Of a stretch of DNA of 64,000 bases, positions 41,974 to 50,504 are shown piece by piece. Numbering within the stretch: position 1 is the stretch's first letter; each line of letters starts with the position of its first letter. Source of the stretch: Polyangia bacterium (lineage in GTDB: Bacteria > Myxococcota_A > Polyangia > Nannocystales > Nannocystaceae); contig JAUIKS010000012.1 of NCBI GenBank assembly GCA_030430565.1, positions 62,001 to 126,000 on the forward strand, in the 5' to 3' direction. The translations under genes and the position numbers were made by a program. Below the pieces are notes generated by a model. That model had not been told where the DNA came from. It ran no database searches and saw nothing but the letters and a program-made list of their open reading frames with translations.

Positions 41974-43413
41974 ATGTATACCCAACGGCTCTCGCTCGCG
42001 TCGTGCTCGCTGCTCCTGATCGTGGCGTCCTCCGCGTGCAGCGGCGACGACACGACCACCACCAGCGAGTCCGACAACTCCAGCACGAGCACCGCGCCCG
42101 AGACGACCGCAGGCTCCAGCGCCGGGACGGACACGGACACCGACACCGACACGGACACCGACGCGGAGACCGACGGTGTCAACCCGACGTCGGGCGGCGG
42201 GCAGACCTCGTGCCAGGACCCCGCGCTGACGCTCTGCAACGGCTTCTGCGTCGACCTGAACACCGACGCGGACTACTGCGGCAGCTGCGACAGCCCGTGT
42301 GAATTTGGCTGGGCCTGCGTCGGTGGGAGCTGCGAGCTCGACTGCGGCGCGCTGACGGACTGTGACGGCTTCTGCATCGACACGGACTACAACCCCTACC
42401 ATTGCGGGGGCTGTGGGAACGCGTGCGGCGGCGATCAGACCTGCGCGGCCGGCAGCTGCATCGACGCCTGCGAGAAGCTCGAGAAGGTCTGCGGGGATGT
42501 CTGCACGGACACCCAGGAGGATCCCAACAACTGCGGCGGCTGCGGCAACGTGTGCCCGCCGCCGCCGGCGAACGGCGAGGGGCGCTGCGACGGCCTGGGC
42601 GACTGCAAGTTCGCCTGCGAAGACTACTACGCCGCGCTGCCGCTGGAGGAACCGACGGGCTGCTCGCTCTGCGACGACGGCGAGGTGATGGCCGACGGAC
42701 CGATCCACTGGTGGAAGCTCAGCGAGCTGAACGGGACCATGGCGATGGATTCGGTCGGTAACGCCCACGGAGAGTACATCGGCGACGTCACGCTGGGCGA
42801 GGACGGCGCGTTCATGGCGGACGACAAGGCCGTCGTGCTCGCGCCCGCCGACGCGCACTCGCGGGTGCGCATCACCGACTTCACCATGCCGGCGAAGGAG
42901 TTCACCATCGAGCTGACCGTGCGGATCGACGACTCGATGCTGGACGTTCAGCCCTACCTCTCGCACGCGACCTCCGACGTAGACAACAACGAGGTGGCGA
43001 TCCTGCAGAACCACACGGGGGATCCGGGGGGCCAGCAGATCACGATCGGCGGGAACAACTTCATCCACGGCCGAAAGATCGACGATGGCAATTGGCATCA
43101 CATCGCCGTGCGCTGGAAGAGCGAGGAGCCGGACGAAGAAGCTGAGATCCCGGCTGGCTTGACGCTCTACATCGACGGCGAGCGAGTCACGGGCAGCAGC
43201 ACCTTCGCCGCGGAGCACGAGATCGCGCCGGGCGGCGTGCTCGTGTTCGGGCAGGAGCAGGACGCGCTCGACGGCGGCTTCGACGACAACGCCCAGCTCG
43301 CGGGCGCGCTCGACTCAGTGGTGATCTTCGACAAGGCGCTGACCAAGCAGCGGATCGTGGAGCACGCAAACACCACGTGGTGCAAGAAGGTCTACCCCGT
43401 CTACGAGCCCTAA
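41974..43413 (+). CDS. lipoprotein with STIG-type Cys repeats and LamG-like domain
   Basis: 479 residues from ATG 41974. Lipobox VASSAC. The linker includes TDTDTDTDTDTD, from a (GACACC/GACACG)n tract. Three STIG/tryptophan-free Cys repeats follow: CNGFCVDLNTDADYCGSCDSPC, CDGFCIDTD...CGGCGNACGGDQTCAAGSC and CGDVCTDT...CGGCGNVCPPP. The C-terminal ~240 residues form a concanavalin-like LamG/pentraxin domain (IHWWKLSELNGTMAMDSVGNAHGEY; WHHIAVRWKS; LTLYIDGERVTGS; GALDSVVIFDKALT). That domain is typical for binding sugars or peptides. Likely a surface adhesin-type protein. A GC hairpin (43436-43465) follows. Confidence 0.8.
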   Translation: MYTQRLSLASCSLLLIVASSACSGDDTTTTSESDNSSTSTAPETTAGSSAGTDTDTDTDTDTDAETDGVNPTSGGGQTSCQDPALTLCNGFCVDLNTDADYCGSCDSPCEFGWACVGGSCELDCGALTDCDGFCIDTDYNPYHCGGCGNACGGDQTCAAGSCIDACEKLEKVCGDVCTDTQEDPNNCGGCGNVCPPPPANGEGRCDGLGDCKFACEDYYAALPLEEPTGCSLCDDGEVMADGPIHWWKLSELNGTMAMDSVGNAHGEYIGDVTLGEDGAFMADDKAVVLAPADAHSRVRITDFTMPAKEFTIELTVRIDDSMLDVQPYLSHATSDVDNNEVAILQNHTGDPGGQQITIGGNNFIHGRKIDDGNWHHIAVRWKSEEPDEEAEIPAGLTLYIDGERVTGSSTFAAEHEIAPGGVLVFGQEQDALDGGFDDNAQLAGALDSVVIFDKALTKQRIVEHANTTWCKKVYPVYEP

Positions 43414-43435
43414 CGACGAGGCCTCAGCTCGGCTC

Positions 43436-43465
43436 AGCTCAGCGCGCGCTTGCGCGCGCCGAGCT
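43436..43465 (+). terminator. GC-rich hairpin, possible terminator
   Basis: agctc-a-gcgcgcgc ... gcgcgcgc-c-gagct: long stem with one internal mismatch, followed by tctct and not a T-run. It lies 22 bp after the LamG lipoprotein. Confidence 0.45.
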
Positions 43466-43484
43466 TCTCTGAAACCCTGCCGGC

Positions 43485-43970
43485 ATGCGAAGGGCGACGT
43501 GTGCGTATCACAAGTGCCTGCTCTGCCTGTTGGGCTTGACCCTCAGCCTCCCCAGCTGCGGGAGCGCTGAGCCGCCAGCGGCGCGCGGCGAGCAGCAACA
43601 AGCGACGCCGTCTGCTCGGGCGGAGCAGCGGTCGAGCCCGGAGGCGTCACAGGGCGGCGCGGCTGAGCGCCGCAAGCAACCCTGGGCGCGCAAGAACGAC
43701 AAGCGGCTCTCGACGATCGACGCCGAGATCGAGCTCAGCGCAGAGGAGCGCGAGACGATCCTCGAGCAGTGGAATCAGGAGCGCCTCGAGATCCTGCGCT
43801 TGATCAAGAATCAGCGCGAGCTCGAGACGCCCGACTGGGCGCTCGTGGAGACCGAGGTCGCCGCGCTGCGCAAGACCAACGACGAGCGCGTACGCGACAT
43901 GCTGGGCGCCGAGCGCTTCGCGGTCTACGAGAAGCACCGCCCCGCGGTCAGGGTGCCGAAGGCGAACTAG
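43485..43970 (+). CDS. small putative lipoprotein with coiled-coil region
   Basis: 161 residues. N-terminal signal LCLLGLTLSLPSC with a lipobox-like SLPSC. A Gln/Ala/Ser-rich linker precedes a helical C-terminal half rich in Glu/Arg (AEERETILEQWNQERLEILRLIKNQRELET in part; VETEVAALRKTNDERVRDMLGAERFAVYEKH). This is reminiscent of periplasmic helical stress proteins of the Spy/CpxP type, in which a 'LT..Q...i......' helix repeats, but the LTxxQ motif itself is not seen. The stop codon overlaps the stop of the convergent TerB-like gene (shared CTAG). Confidence 0.65.
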   Translation: MRRATCAYHKCLLCLLGLTLSLPSCGSAEPPAARGEQQQATPSARAEQRSSPEASQGGAAERRKQPWARKNDKRLSTIDAEIELSAEERETILEQWNQERLEILRLIKNQRELETPDWALVETEVAALRKTNDERVRDMLGAERFAVYEKHRPAVRVPKAN

Positions 43971-44374
43971 CCGTTGAGCAGCGACGCGGGCGGCGGCACG
44001 CCGAGCGTGTTCGCGGTCGCGATGATGAACTTACGCTCGCTCTCGACGAGCTTGCCGTCGGCGTTCGCGATCGCGGTCAGGTGGGTGACGACCTTATGCA
44101 GGTTGTCGTAGCTGACGTTCTCTTTGAGCTCGCCGGCGTACTCGGAGGCCTTGCGGTAGCGGTCGGCCTTGCTGGCGATCGCCTTGTAGGCGGAGACCGT
44201 GCTGCGGAGAATCTGCCCGATCTCCTCGAGCGTCGCCGTGTGGCTCCATTCACGAAGCGTCTGCGCGATCGTGTTCATCTCGTCACGCGTGAGCTCGTCG
44301 TCCGTGGCGTGGCTGAACGTCAGGTAGAGGAAGCACAGGGCCTCCAGATTCTGCAACTCGTAGGCGTCCGCCAT
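43967..44374 (-). CDS. TerB-like protein (paralogue 3)
   Basis: 135 residues from ATG 44374. It aligns with the protein at 30040-30465: LCFLYLTFSHATDDELTRDEMNTIAQTLREW at the N-terminus, and LTAIANADGKLVESERKFIIATANTLGV, the TerB-type acidic motif, at the C-terminus. All-helical and soluble. The upstream in-frame extension to 44467 is Arg-rich and rejected. A CATGT-type box nearly identical to that of the TerB-like gene at 34296 lies 204 nt upstream. It shares its stop region with the lipoprotein at 43485 (tail-to-tail overlap of 4 bp). Confidence 0.65.
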   Translation of the reverse strand: MADAYELQNLEALCFLYLTFSHATDDELTRDEMNTIAQTLREWSHTATLEEIGQILRSTVSAYKAIASKADRYRKASEYAGELKENVSYDNLHKVVTHLTAIANADGKLVESERKFIIATANTLGVPPPASLLNG

Positions 44375-44722
44375 GGTCCGCGTGTTGTACCACGTCCCCT
44401 GCGCGCGAGGACGCAAAAAACGCCCGCTGGTTCGCAGGCGCGCGGGGAGCCGCTCGCTCGGGCGCACCGCGTACGCGCGCGGCCTCGCGACGCCGCGCGC
44501 TGCGGCTGGCCGCGCGTGAGCGCGCCGAGCGTTCGTGTTCGCGTCGGGCTCGCGGCCTCGCTACGGCGCTCGATATACACATGAACAGTCAGACATGTCT
44601 CATGGCGCTAAGCGCTTCGTCAGCAATTAGAGGCGGCCAGGGCCGGCGGCCGCGGACGCGACCGCCGACTCTGGCCTGGTTGGTTGCACGCGAGAGGTGT
44701 GATCTCGAGCTTCTGCAGCGGT
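44375..44722. other. intergenic region with CATGT-type box
   Basis: 348 bases between the TerB-like start and the end of the FHA gene, both on the minus strand. An AT-rich island at 44570-44635 carries the box and the palindrome AGACATGTCT (44591-44600). The remainder is GC-rich with no supported ORF. Confidence 0.5.
44579..44597 (-). promoter_or_regulatory. CATGT-type box (CATGTC-N7-TCATGT)
   Basis: On the minus strand CATGTC, TGACTGT, TCATGT, 204 nt before the TerB-like start at 44374. Embedded in palindrome AGACATGTCT. Confidence 0.7.
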
Positions 44723-46780
44723 TTACTGCGCGTTGAACACGAAGGGGTAGGTGACGAGCGTCGAGCCGCCGCCGCGCGGGCGCGGGAACTTCCAGCGGCG
44801 GACCGCCTTCGCCACGCACTGCCCGACGCGGCCGTCCTTCAGGTTGGAGCTCTGCGGGACCGCGAGGATGACCTTGCCGGTGCCGCCGATCTGGAACTGG
44901 ATCGACACGCGGCCCTTGAGGTTGGGATCCCGCGCGAGGCCCTGCTGGTAGCAGTGACGGACCTCGTTGATGTGCGCGCGGACGATGCGACGGATCGTGT
45001 CCTTGTCGAGCGAGCCGTTGAGCTTGACCTTGCCGATCCGCGGCTTGCGAGCCCTCCGCGGGGTGCGGTCACCGAAGCCCGCGCCGCGGCCCACCCGGGT
45101 CCCGGGGCCCCCGCCGGAGCCGTGCCCGATCGTCGGCACGTTGCCGAGGCCGATGGTGCCCTCGCCGGTGCCGCCGCCCTGGCGACCCGTGCCGACCAGG
45201 CCGAGCCCGCCGACGCCGTAGGCCTCGCCCGGCTGCGCGCCGGTGATGTTGCCCCAGAAGTTGGCGTCGGCGTCGCCCTCCGCGTAGCTCCCGTCGAGCG
45301 CGGCGAACATGCTCGAAGGTTCATCCTGCATGAGGCCGAGGATGCCGGCGTTGCTGGCGTCCGCGAGCGCGCTCGAGCTCCGCCCGAGCCTGGGCACGGC
45401 GCTCGTGCCCTTGATCGCGTAGTGGTTGTTGGACGCGGGCGTCTTGGGGTTCCCCATCTTGCCCTCGGGCCCGCGGGCGCGCTGACCCTGGCCGCCGGCC
45501 TCCTCCGAGGTCTCGACCTCCTCCGCCTCCTCGGGCTCGGGCTCGGGCTCGGGCTCGGACTCGTTCGGCTGCGACATGTAGCCGACGAAGCGCTGCACGC
45601 CCTCGTCCTCGTCGAGGCTCATGGCGCCGACATCCTCCGGGATCATCTGCCCGAAGAGGATCAGGCCGCCGAGCACCGCGAGCGAGCCGCCGTTGTACAG
45701 CCAGAACGGCTTGTCGGTCTCGCCCTTGCGCGCGAGCCGGGCGCCGGGCGCGACGGAGTTGACGAAGAAGTTCACCCCGTCGTGCGCGAGTCGGCAGTTC
45801 GCGCCCGCCGGGAGCGCGAAGGAGAAGCGGTCGCCGCGGGCGCGGGCGCGCCCCGACTTGACCAGCGAGTCGAGCGAGAGCTGCTCGCCGTCGTAGTGAA
45901 CCTCGCCGTCCATGTCGGCGGTGAAGCTGAGCGTCAGCTCGCCGTCCTCGTCCTCGACGAGCGGGAAGCGCTCGCGCGAGGGGAGCTTTCCGCCGTCCAT
46001 GGGGAACGAGGCCTCGTGGCCCTCGCCGATGCTGTAGTCGCGCTGTGACGCGTCGCTGAGCCGGATCGCGCCGACGCTGAAGGGCACGAGGCCGAGCAGC
46101 GCCAGGCCGAGGCCGAGGCCGCCGAGGCCCGTCCCGGGCTTGACCGGCGTCGGGGCGCCGTCGACGACGGCCGCCTGCGCGGCCTCGCGGTAGCCGTCCC
46201 AGTCGCGTGACGCCTCGTAGCCGAACATCGCCACGCCCCCGAGCGCGAGCAGCCCGCCGAGCGCCATCCAGGTCGGCGCGCTGGCGCGTCGCTCCTCGCG
46301 CTGTCCGACGTGCTGCACGTCGAGCACGGTGTCGCCATACACGGCGATGACCTCGGCGACGCGCGTCCCGTCGTGGATCTCGACCTCGCGCGGATCGACC
46401 GTGATCGCGCTCGGGCGGCGAGCGGCGCGGCGGGGCGTCTGGGGGCGGGCCGGCGGCGTGAGGACCGGCGCGGCGGTCTTGATCTGCACCTCGAGGCGAT
46501 AGGGCCCGAGCTCGATGGAGTCGCCGTCGCAGAGCGCCGCGCTGCGATCGACGCGCGCGCCGTTCACCGAGATACCGGCGGGGCTGCCGAGATCGATCGC
46601 GCGCAGCTCGTCCTCGGTGCGCTCGATGATCGCGTGCATCCGCGCGAGCGCCTCGTCCTCGAGGCAGAGGTGGCAGCTCTTGATGCGGCCGATCTTGACG
46701 ACCTCCTGGTTGAGGTCCGTGTGGGAGGCGACGAGCGTCGCGCCGCGGTAGACGTTGATCGAGAGGGTCGCGGTATTCAT
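44723..46780 (-). CDS. FHA-domain protein with AgmX/PglI C-terminal domain (GltG-like)
   Basis: 685 residues. N-terminal FHA domain (~15-95): VVKIGRIKSCHLCLEDEALARMHAIIER...DLGSPAGISVNG, binding phospho-Thr. A second small beta region is followed by hydrophobic helices near 170-190, 225-247 and 370-390 (WMALGGLLALGGVAMFGY; LGLGLALLGLVPFSVGAI; SLAVLGGLILFGQMI), then a long acidic and Gly-rich linker (EPEPEPEPEEAEE). The C-terminal AgmX/PglI (TonB-like) domain (~590-685) reads DKDTIRRIVRAHINEVRHCYQQGLARDPNLKGRV...AVRRWKFPRP. This combination is that of GltG of the Myxococcus gliding/focal-adhesion machinery. FHA recognition could connect it to the Ser/Thr kinases in the window (inference). Confidence 0.85.
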   Translation of the reverse strand: MNTATLSINVYRGATLVASHTDLNQEVVKIGRIKSCHLCLEDEALARMHAIIERTEDELRAIDLGSPAGISVNGARVDRSAALCDGDSIELGPYRLEVQIKTAAPVLTPPARPQTPRRAARRPSAITVDPREVEIHDGTRVAEVIAVYGDTVLDVQHVGQREERRASAPTWMALGGLLALGGVAMFGYEASRDWDGYREAAQAAVVDGAPTPVKPGTGLGGLGLGLALLGLVPFSVGAIRLSDASQRDYSIGEGHEASFPMDGGKLPSRERFPLVEDEDGELTLSFTADMDGEVHYDGEQLSLDSLVKSGRARARGDRFSFALPAGANCRLAHDGVNFFVNSVAPGARLARKGETDKPFWLYNGGSLAVLGGLILFGQMIPEDVGAMSLDEDEGVQRFVGYMSQPNESEPEPEPEPEEAEEVETSEEAGGQGQRARGPEGKMGNPKTPASNNHYAIKGTSAVPRLGRSSSALADASNAGILGLMQDEPSSMFAALDGSYAEGDADANFWGNITGAQPGEAYGVGGLGLVGTGRQGGGTGEGTIGLGNVPTIGHGSGGGPGTRVGRGAGFGDRTPRRARKPRIGKVKLNGSLDKDTIRRIVRAHINEVRHCYQQGLARDPNLKGRVSIQFQIGGTGKVILAVPQSSNLKDGRVGQCVAKAVRRWKFPRPRGGGSTLVTYPFVFNAQ

Positions 46781-47241
46781 GGCGGGATGTCCTGTTCGTA
46801 GGTGGCGTATGGGTTGTTGAAATTCGCGTGTCGCGTGTGAGGAACTCAGGGCGCACGGGTCCCGGGTCGAGGTCTCGTCGACGCGCGAAGGCGGCGGTCC
46901 TCGAAGGGGCGTGCTCGCGTCGTCGATCGTCAGCGCGGGGCGTAACGCGATGAGGACGCGGGGCAGGGTGTGCGGCAGCTCGGGCGAGCGAGCCGCCGCT
47001 CGGGGCTTGAAGCGCTTGGGGTCTTCATCCCCCTACGCCTGGTGAGACAGCGACACCCCGCGAAGGTTCCGCGGTCGCGGTTCGAATTTTTTATTCGTAA
47101 ACGGCGAGCTACGGGGTGAGGAGGCCCTACCTGGTCGTACTCCGCGTCGTGATCCGCTGGCGTACGCGCGATGTCGCGCCTCGCACCACGGGTCGCTGCG
47201 CCTGCCACCTGAGTAGCCGGCGCGGTCGCTCAGGCGCGGGG
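46781..47241. other. intergenic region, mostly featureless
   Basis: 461 bases between the FHA gene start and the histidine-kinase stop, both on the minus strand. The only feature is a short AT-rich inverted repeat CGAAT-TTTTT-ATTCG (47083-47097), which may mark the 3' end of the upstream transcript or a promoter. No credible ORF. Confidence 0.4.
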
Positions 47242-49584
47242 CTACGACTCCGGGGGCGCCTCGACCGACGCGCCGCGCAGTCGTAGTCGCTGCTTCTTCG
47301 CGCGCACGATCGGCGTCCCCCAGGTCTCGAGCGCAGCCTGCAGCTCGAGCAGCGCGAACGGCTTGCTGACGAAGTCGTCCATACCGGCCTCGACGCACGC
47401 GTCGCGATCTTCCTGGGTGGAGTTCGCGGTCATGGCGATGATCCGCGGGCCGCCGTGGGCGTTGGGCCCGTGCGCTCGGATCGCGCGCGTCGCCGTGAAG
47501 CCGTCCAGCTTCGGCATCTGGATGTCCATAAAGATGATGTCGTAGTCGCGCTCTGAGCACAGCTCGACCGCGCGCTCACCGTCGACCGCGAGGTCGATCG
47601 CGTAGCCCATCTTTTCGAAGGTCCGGATCGCCACGACCTGGTTCACGCGGTTGTCCTCCGCGAGCAGGATCCGCAGCGGCAGCGTGCTGGCGAGGTTCTT
47701 CGTGATGCGGAAGTCTCGGTTCGCGGCCGTCAGCGAGCTGTGGGCGCTGTAGGTCGGCTGCCGCGCGATCTCGAGGACGGTCGTGAAGATGAACGACGAG
47801 CCGACGCCCAGCTCGCTCTCGACGCGGAGCTCGCCGCCCATGAGCCGCACGAGGTTGGCGCAGATCGAGAGGCCGAGGCCGGTCCCGCCGTACTTGCGGG
47901 TGGTCGAGGCCTCCGCCTGCATGAAGGGCTGGAACAGGCGCGCCGAGGCCTCGGGCGCGATGCCGATGCCCGTGTCGCGCACGGTGAACTGCAGCGTGCT
48001 CGTCCAGCCCTCACGCTCGAGCTCCTCCGCGATGAGATCGACGCGCCCCTCGGTGGTGAACTTGACCGCGTTGCCGACGAGGTTGTTGAGCACCTGCGAG
48101 AGGCGCGTGGCGTCCCCGACGACGCTCTCGGGCGCGCCCTCCATGAGCTGGAAGTCGATCGTCAGCCCGCGCTCCCGGGCCCGCGGCGTGAACAGCCGGA
48201 CCGCGTTCCCCAGCACGTCGACCAGCGAGAACGGTCGCGCCTCGAGCTCCATCTTGCCGGACTCGATCTTGGAGAGGTCGAGGATGTCGTCGAGCAGCGT
48301 GAGCAGCGACTGGCTGCTGCTGTGGATCGTCTGCACGTACTCGGCCTGCTCCCGCGACAGCGTTGTCCCTTGGAGCAGCTGCAGCATCCCGAGCACCCCG
48401 TTCATCGGGGTGCGGATCTCGTGACTCATGTTCGCGAGGAACCGTGACTTCGAGTTGTTCGCCGACTCCGCGCGGGCGCGCGCGCGATCGAGCGCCTCGA
48501 TCTTCTCCTCGAGCTGCGCGCTCATCCGCCGCAGCGAGGTCGCGAGCACGCCGACCACGTCGGCGCCCGCCGGCAGCTCGCGCGCGCGCGAGAACTCGCC
48601 GGCCGCGACGTCCTGCATGCGCTCCGCGAGCAGCTCGACGCGCCCGGCGAGCTTTCGCGCGGCGCGGACGCGCCACGCGAGCACGCCGAGCAGCGCGAGC
48701 AGGCCGACGCCGAGCACCGTGCTGTTCTCGCGGTTGGTCGTGCGCCGCAGCGCGCGGATGGACGCGCTCGCGCCGCGCAGCAGCTCGTCGAGCGCCCGCT
48801 GGCTCGTCTCCACGTGCGGTTCGATCTGGTCGTACTCGAGCGTGTTCTGGGCGATGACGAGCTCGAGCTCGAGCACCGCGTTCATCAGCGCGGAGACCTT
48901 CTCGCGGTAGGCTTTCAGCGGCGCGTCGAGCTCGCCCCGGTACGGCTTGAGATCCCCGCGCCGCGCGATCGCGTCGGCGATCGCGTCGATCGTCTCGAGC
49001 AGCGACGCGGCGACGCGGCTGTCGAGCGTCATGCTGTAGTCGCGCTCGAGCAGGCGCGCGCGCGTGAACGCGAGCCCGAGCTTCGCGTCCCGCGTCTTCA
49101 GGATCGCCGCGTCGAGCTCGGCCTCGAGCGCGCGCAGCTCGGGCACCATCCCCTCCCGCGCGCCGTACTCCAGGCCCAGCTGCAGCTGGAGCGCGCCGGT
49201 CTTGGCGACCGACGCGGCGTAGCTGTCGAGCGTCTCGATCAGCAGCGGCGGCGCGTCGCCGAGCTCGCGCACCACGAGCTCCTCCGCGAGCGTGGAGAAC
49301 TCGACCGCCTGCGCGCGCGCCCGCGCGATGTCCTGGCGAAAGCGGGCGAGGTGACCGGGGCGGCGCGTGTCGACGAGCATGCTCTCCTCGAGGCGCGCGC
49401 CCAGCAGCGAACGGTGCGCGTCGCTCATCGCGCGCTTGCAGGCCAGGCCGTCGCGCTGGCGCTCGAGCAGCTCGTCGAGCGCGGCTTGATTGCGGCGATC
49501 GAGCCACGCGAACGCGGTCAGCATCAGGAGCACGACCGTGGCCAGCGGGATGATCTCGCGGACGAGTGTCATCCTCTGCTTCAC
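47242..49584 (-). CDS. hybrid sensor histidine kinase (HK-REC)
   Basis: 780 residues from GTG 49584 (GGAG 11 nt upstream). Two TM helices (~11-28 and ~297-315) enclose a ~265-residue helical periplasmic sensor. HAMP-like segment (~318-370), then HisKA with SRFLANMSHEIRTPMNGV (phospho-His) and HATPase: N-box LNNLVGNAVKF, G1 DTGIGIA, F-box and G2 GGTGLGLSI. The C-terminal receiver domain (~650-770) has LLAEDNRVNQ, FMDIQMPKLDG (phospho-Asp) and SKPF Lys. No output or HPt domain is present, so the phosphate must go to a separate phosphotransferase. No partner regulator is adjacent (orphan, common in myxobacteria). Confidence 0.93.
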   Translation of the reverse strand: MKQRMTLVREIIPLATVVLLMLTAFAWLDRRNQAALDELLERQRDGLACKRAMSDAHRSLLGARLEESMLVDTRRPGHLARFRQDIARARAQAVEFSTLAEELVVRELGDAPPLLIETLDSYAASVAKTGALQLQLGLEYGAREGMVPELRALEAELDAAILKTRDAKLGLAFTRARLLERDYSMTLDSRVAASLLETIDAIADAIARRGDLKPYRGELDAPLKAYREKVSALMNAVLELELVIAQNTLEYDQIEPHVETSQRALDELLRGASASIRALRRTTNRENSTVLGVGLLALLGVLAWRVRAARKLAGRVELLAERMQDVAAGEFSRARELPAGADVVGVLATSLRRMSAQLEEKIEALDRARARAESANNSKSRFLANMSHEIRTPMNGVLGMLQLLQGTTLSREQAEYVQTIHSSSQSLLTLLDDILDLSKIESGKMELEARPFSLVDVLGNAVRLFTPRARERGLTIDFQLMEGAPESVVGDATRLSQVLNNLVGNAVKFTTEGRVDLIAEELEREGWTSTLQFTVRDTGIGIAPEASARLFQPFMQAEASTTRKYGGTGLGLSICANLVRLMGGELRVESELGVGSSFIFTTVLEIARQPTYSAHSSLTAANRDFRITKNLASTLPLRILLAEDNRVNQVVAIRTFEKMGYAIDLAVDGERAVELCSERDYDIIFMDIQMPKLDGFTATRAIRAHGPNAHGGPRIIAMTANSTQEDRDACVEAGMDDFVSKPFALLELQAALETWGTPIVRAKKQRLRLRGASVEAPPES

Positions 49585-49644
49585 GTCATCGCGCTCCTCG
49601 GGGATCCGGATCGCGGGCTCTCGCCCGTCGTGCTCGCTTGGGTG

Positions 49645-50220
49645 TTAACCCCCGAGCTCTTCCTTGGGCGTGTCCTTGATCTCGGGCCAGTTCGCCGTGA
49701 CTTTCTCGAGGTTGCCCTGCTCGTCGGCGAGGAACTTCTGCTTCACCTCGTCGTTGAGGAACACGTAGAGGCTGTCGTCCTTGACGTGCCAGACGTTCGG
49801 ATCGCCGTCGAACTTCTTCTTGAGCACGACGCCGAACGTGCAGTAGCCGCCGTTTTGGGGCGCGTACTTCTCGGGCGAGGCCTCGAACTTCTTCTTGTTC
49901 TCCTCGCTGGCGAAGGTCCACGTCGCGTCGCTCCAGGAGAACGTGAACTCCGACTTGCCTTCAGTCGGCTCGCCGCCCTCGAAGTACGTCACCGGATCAA
50001 AGCCGCGGAGCCCGCGGCCCTGCTCGTCCAGGTTGATGTGGGGAGGGGCCTTAGCGACGGCCTTGGCGTCGGCCTTGGCGTCGGCCTTGGCGTCGGCCTT
50101 GGCGTCGGCCTTGGCGTCGGCTTTGGCGTCGGCTTTGGCGTCCGCGGGCTTGTCGCCCTGCGAGCACGCGCCGACCGCGAGGGCTAGCGCGATCGTGAAG
50201 ACATGGGTGCGTTCGATCAT
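49645..50220 (-). CDS. YHS-domain lipoprotein with (ADAK)n spacer
   Basis: 191 residues from ATG 50220. Signal peptide with lipobox AVGAC. Residues 24-58 are a repetitive (ADAK)7 spacer produced by a 12-bp tandem repeat, presumably an extended basic/acidic helix. The rest holds a YHS-like domain (RGLRGFDPVTYFEGGEPTEG...FTFSWSDATWTFASEENKKKFEASPEKYAPQNGGYC). In this 'YHS domain-containing' family the module is thought to bind metal. Anchored in the periplasm or outer membrane. A CATGT-type box lies 182 nt upstream. Repeat number is likely variable between strains. Confidence 0.8.
   Translation of the reverse strand: MIERTHVFTIALALAVGACSQGDKPADAKADAKADAKADAKADAKADAKADAKAVAKAPPHINLDEQGRGLRGFDPVTYFEGGEPTEGKSEFTFSWSDATWTFASEENKKKFEASPEKYAPQNGGYCTFGVVLKKKFDGDPNVWHVKDDSLYVFLNDEVKQKFLADEQGNLEKVTANWPEIKDTPKEELGG
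50061..50144 (-). repeat. 12-bp tandem repeat encoding ADAK units
   Basis: Seven 12-bp units (plus-strand ccttggcgtcgg, the last two with ctttggc) inside the YHS lipoprotein gene. The first five are identical, pointing to recent expansion. Confidence 0.9.
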
Positions 50221-50402
50221 CGTCAGGCTCTGTAGTCCGCGGGCGCGGTCCGAGGGGGACCGCGCGATTGCAACAGGAGATGTGGGCACGCCCGCGGCGC
50301 GCCGAGCAAGCTTGCCGGAGATCGTGTTGGTTTTCAGCTATCACCCCGCGGCGGCGCGCGGCGTCGCGCCGCGCGGCAGCGACCGGCGTGGAGAGGTCTT
50401 CG

Positions 50403-50421
50403 TTATGTCTGTCGAGACATG
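50403..50421 (-). promoter_or_regulatory. CATGT-type box (CATGTC-N7-ACATAA)
   Basis: Minus-strand CATGTC, TCGACAG, ACATAA, 182 nt before the YHS lipoprotein start. It contains the inverted repeat ATGTCT-GTCG-AGACAT (50405-50420). The second half deviates from TCATGT. Confidence 0.5.
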
Positions 50422-50504
50422 TCGAAAAGATCGCCTTAAATTACACGCGCGCGGCGTCGAGGGTCGCTCGACGCCGCGCGCTCGTGCCCTGCGGGGCGAT
50501 CAGC

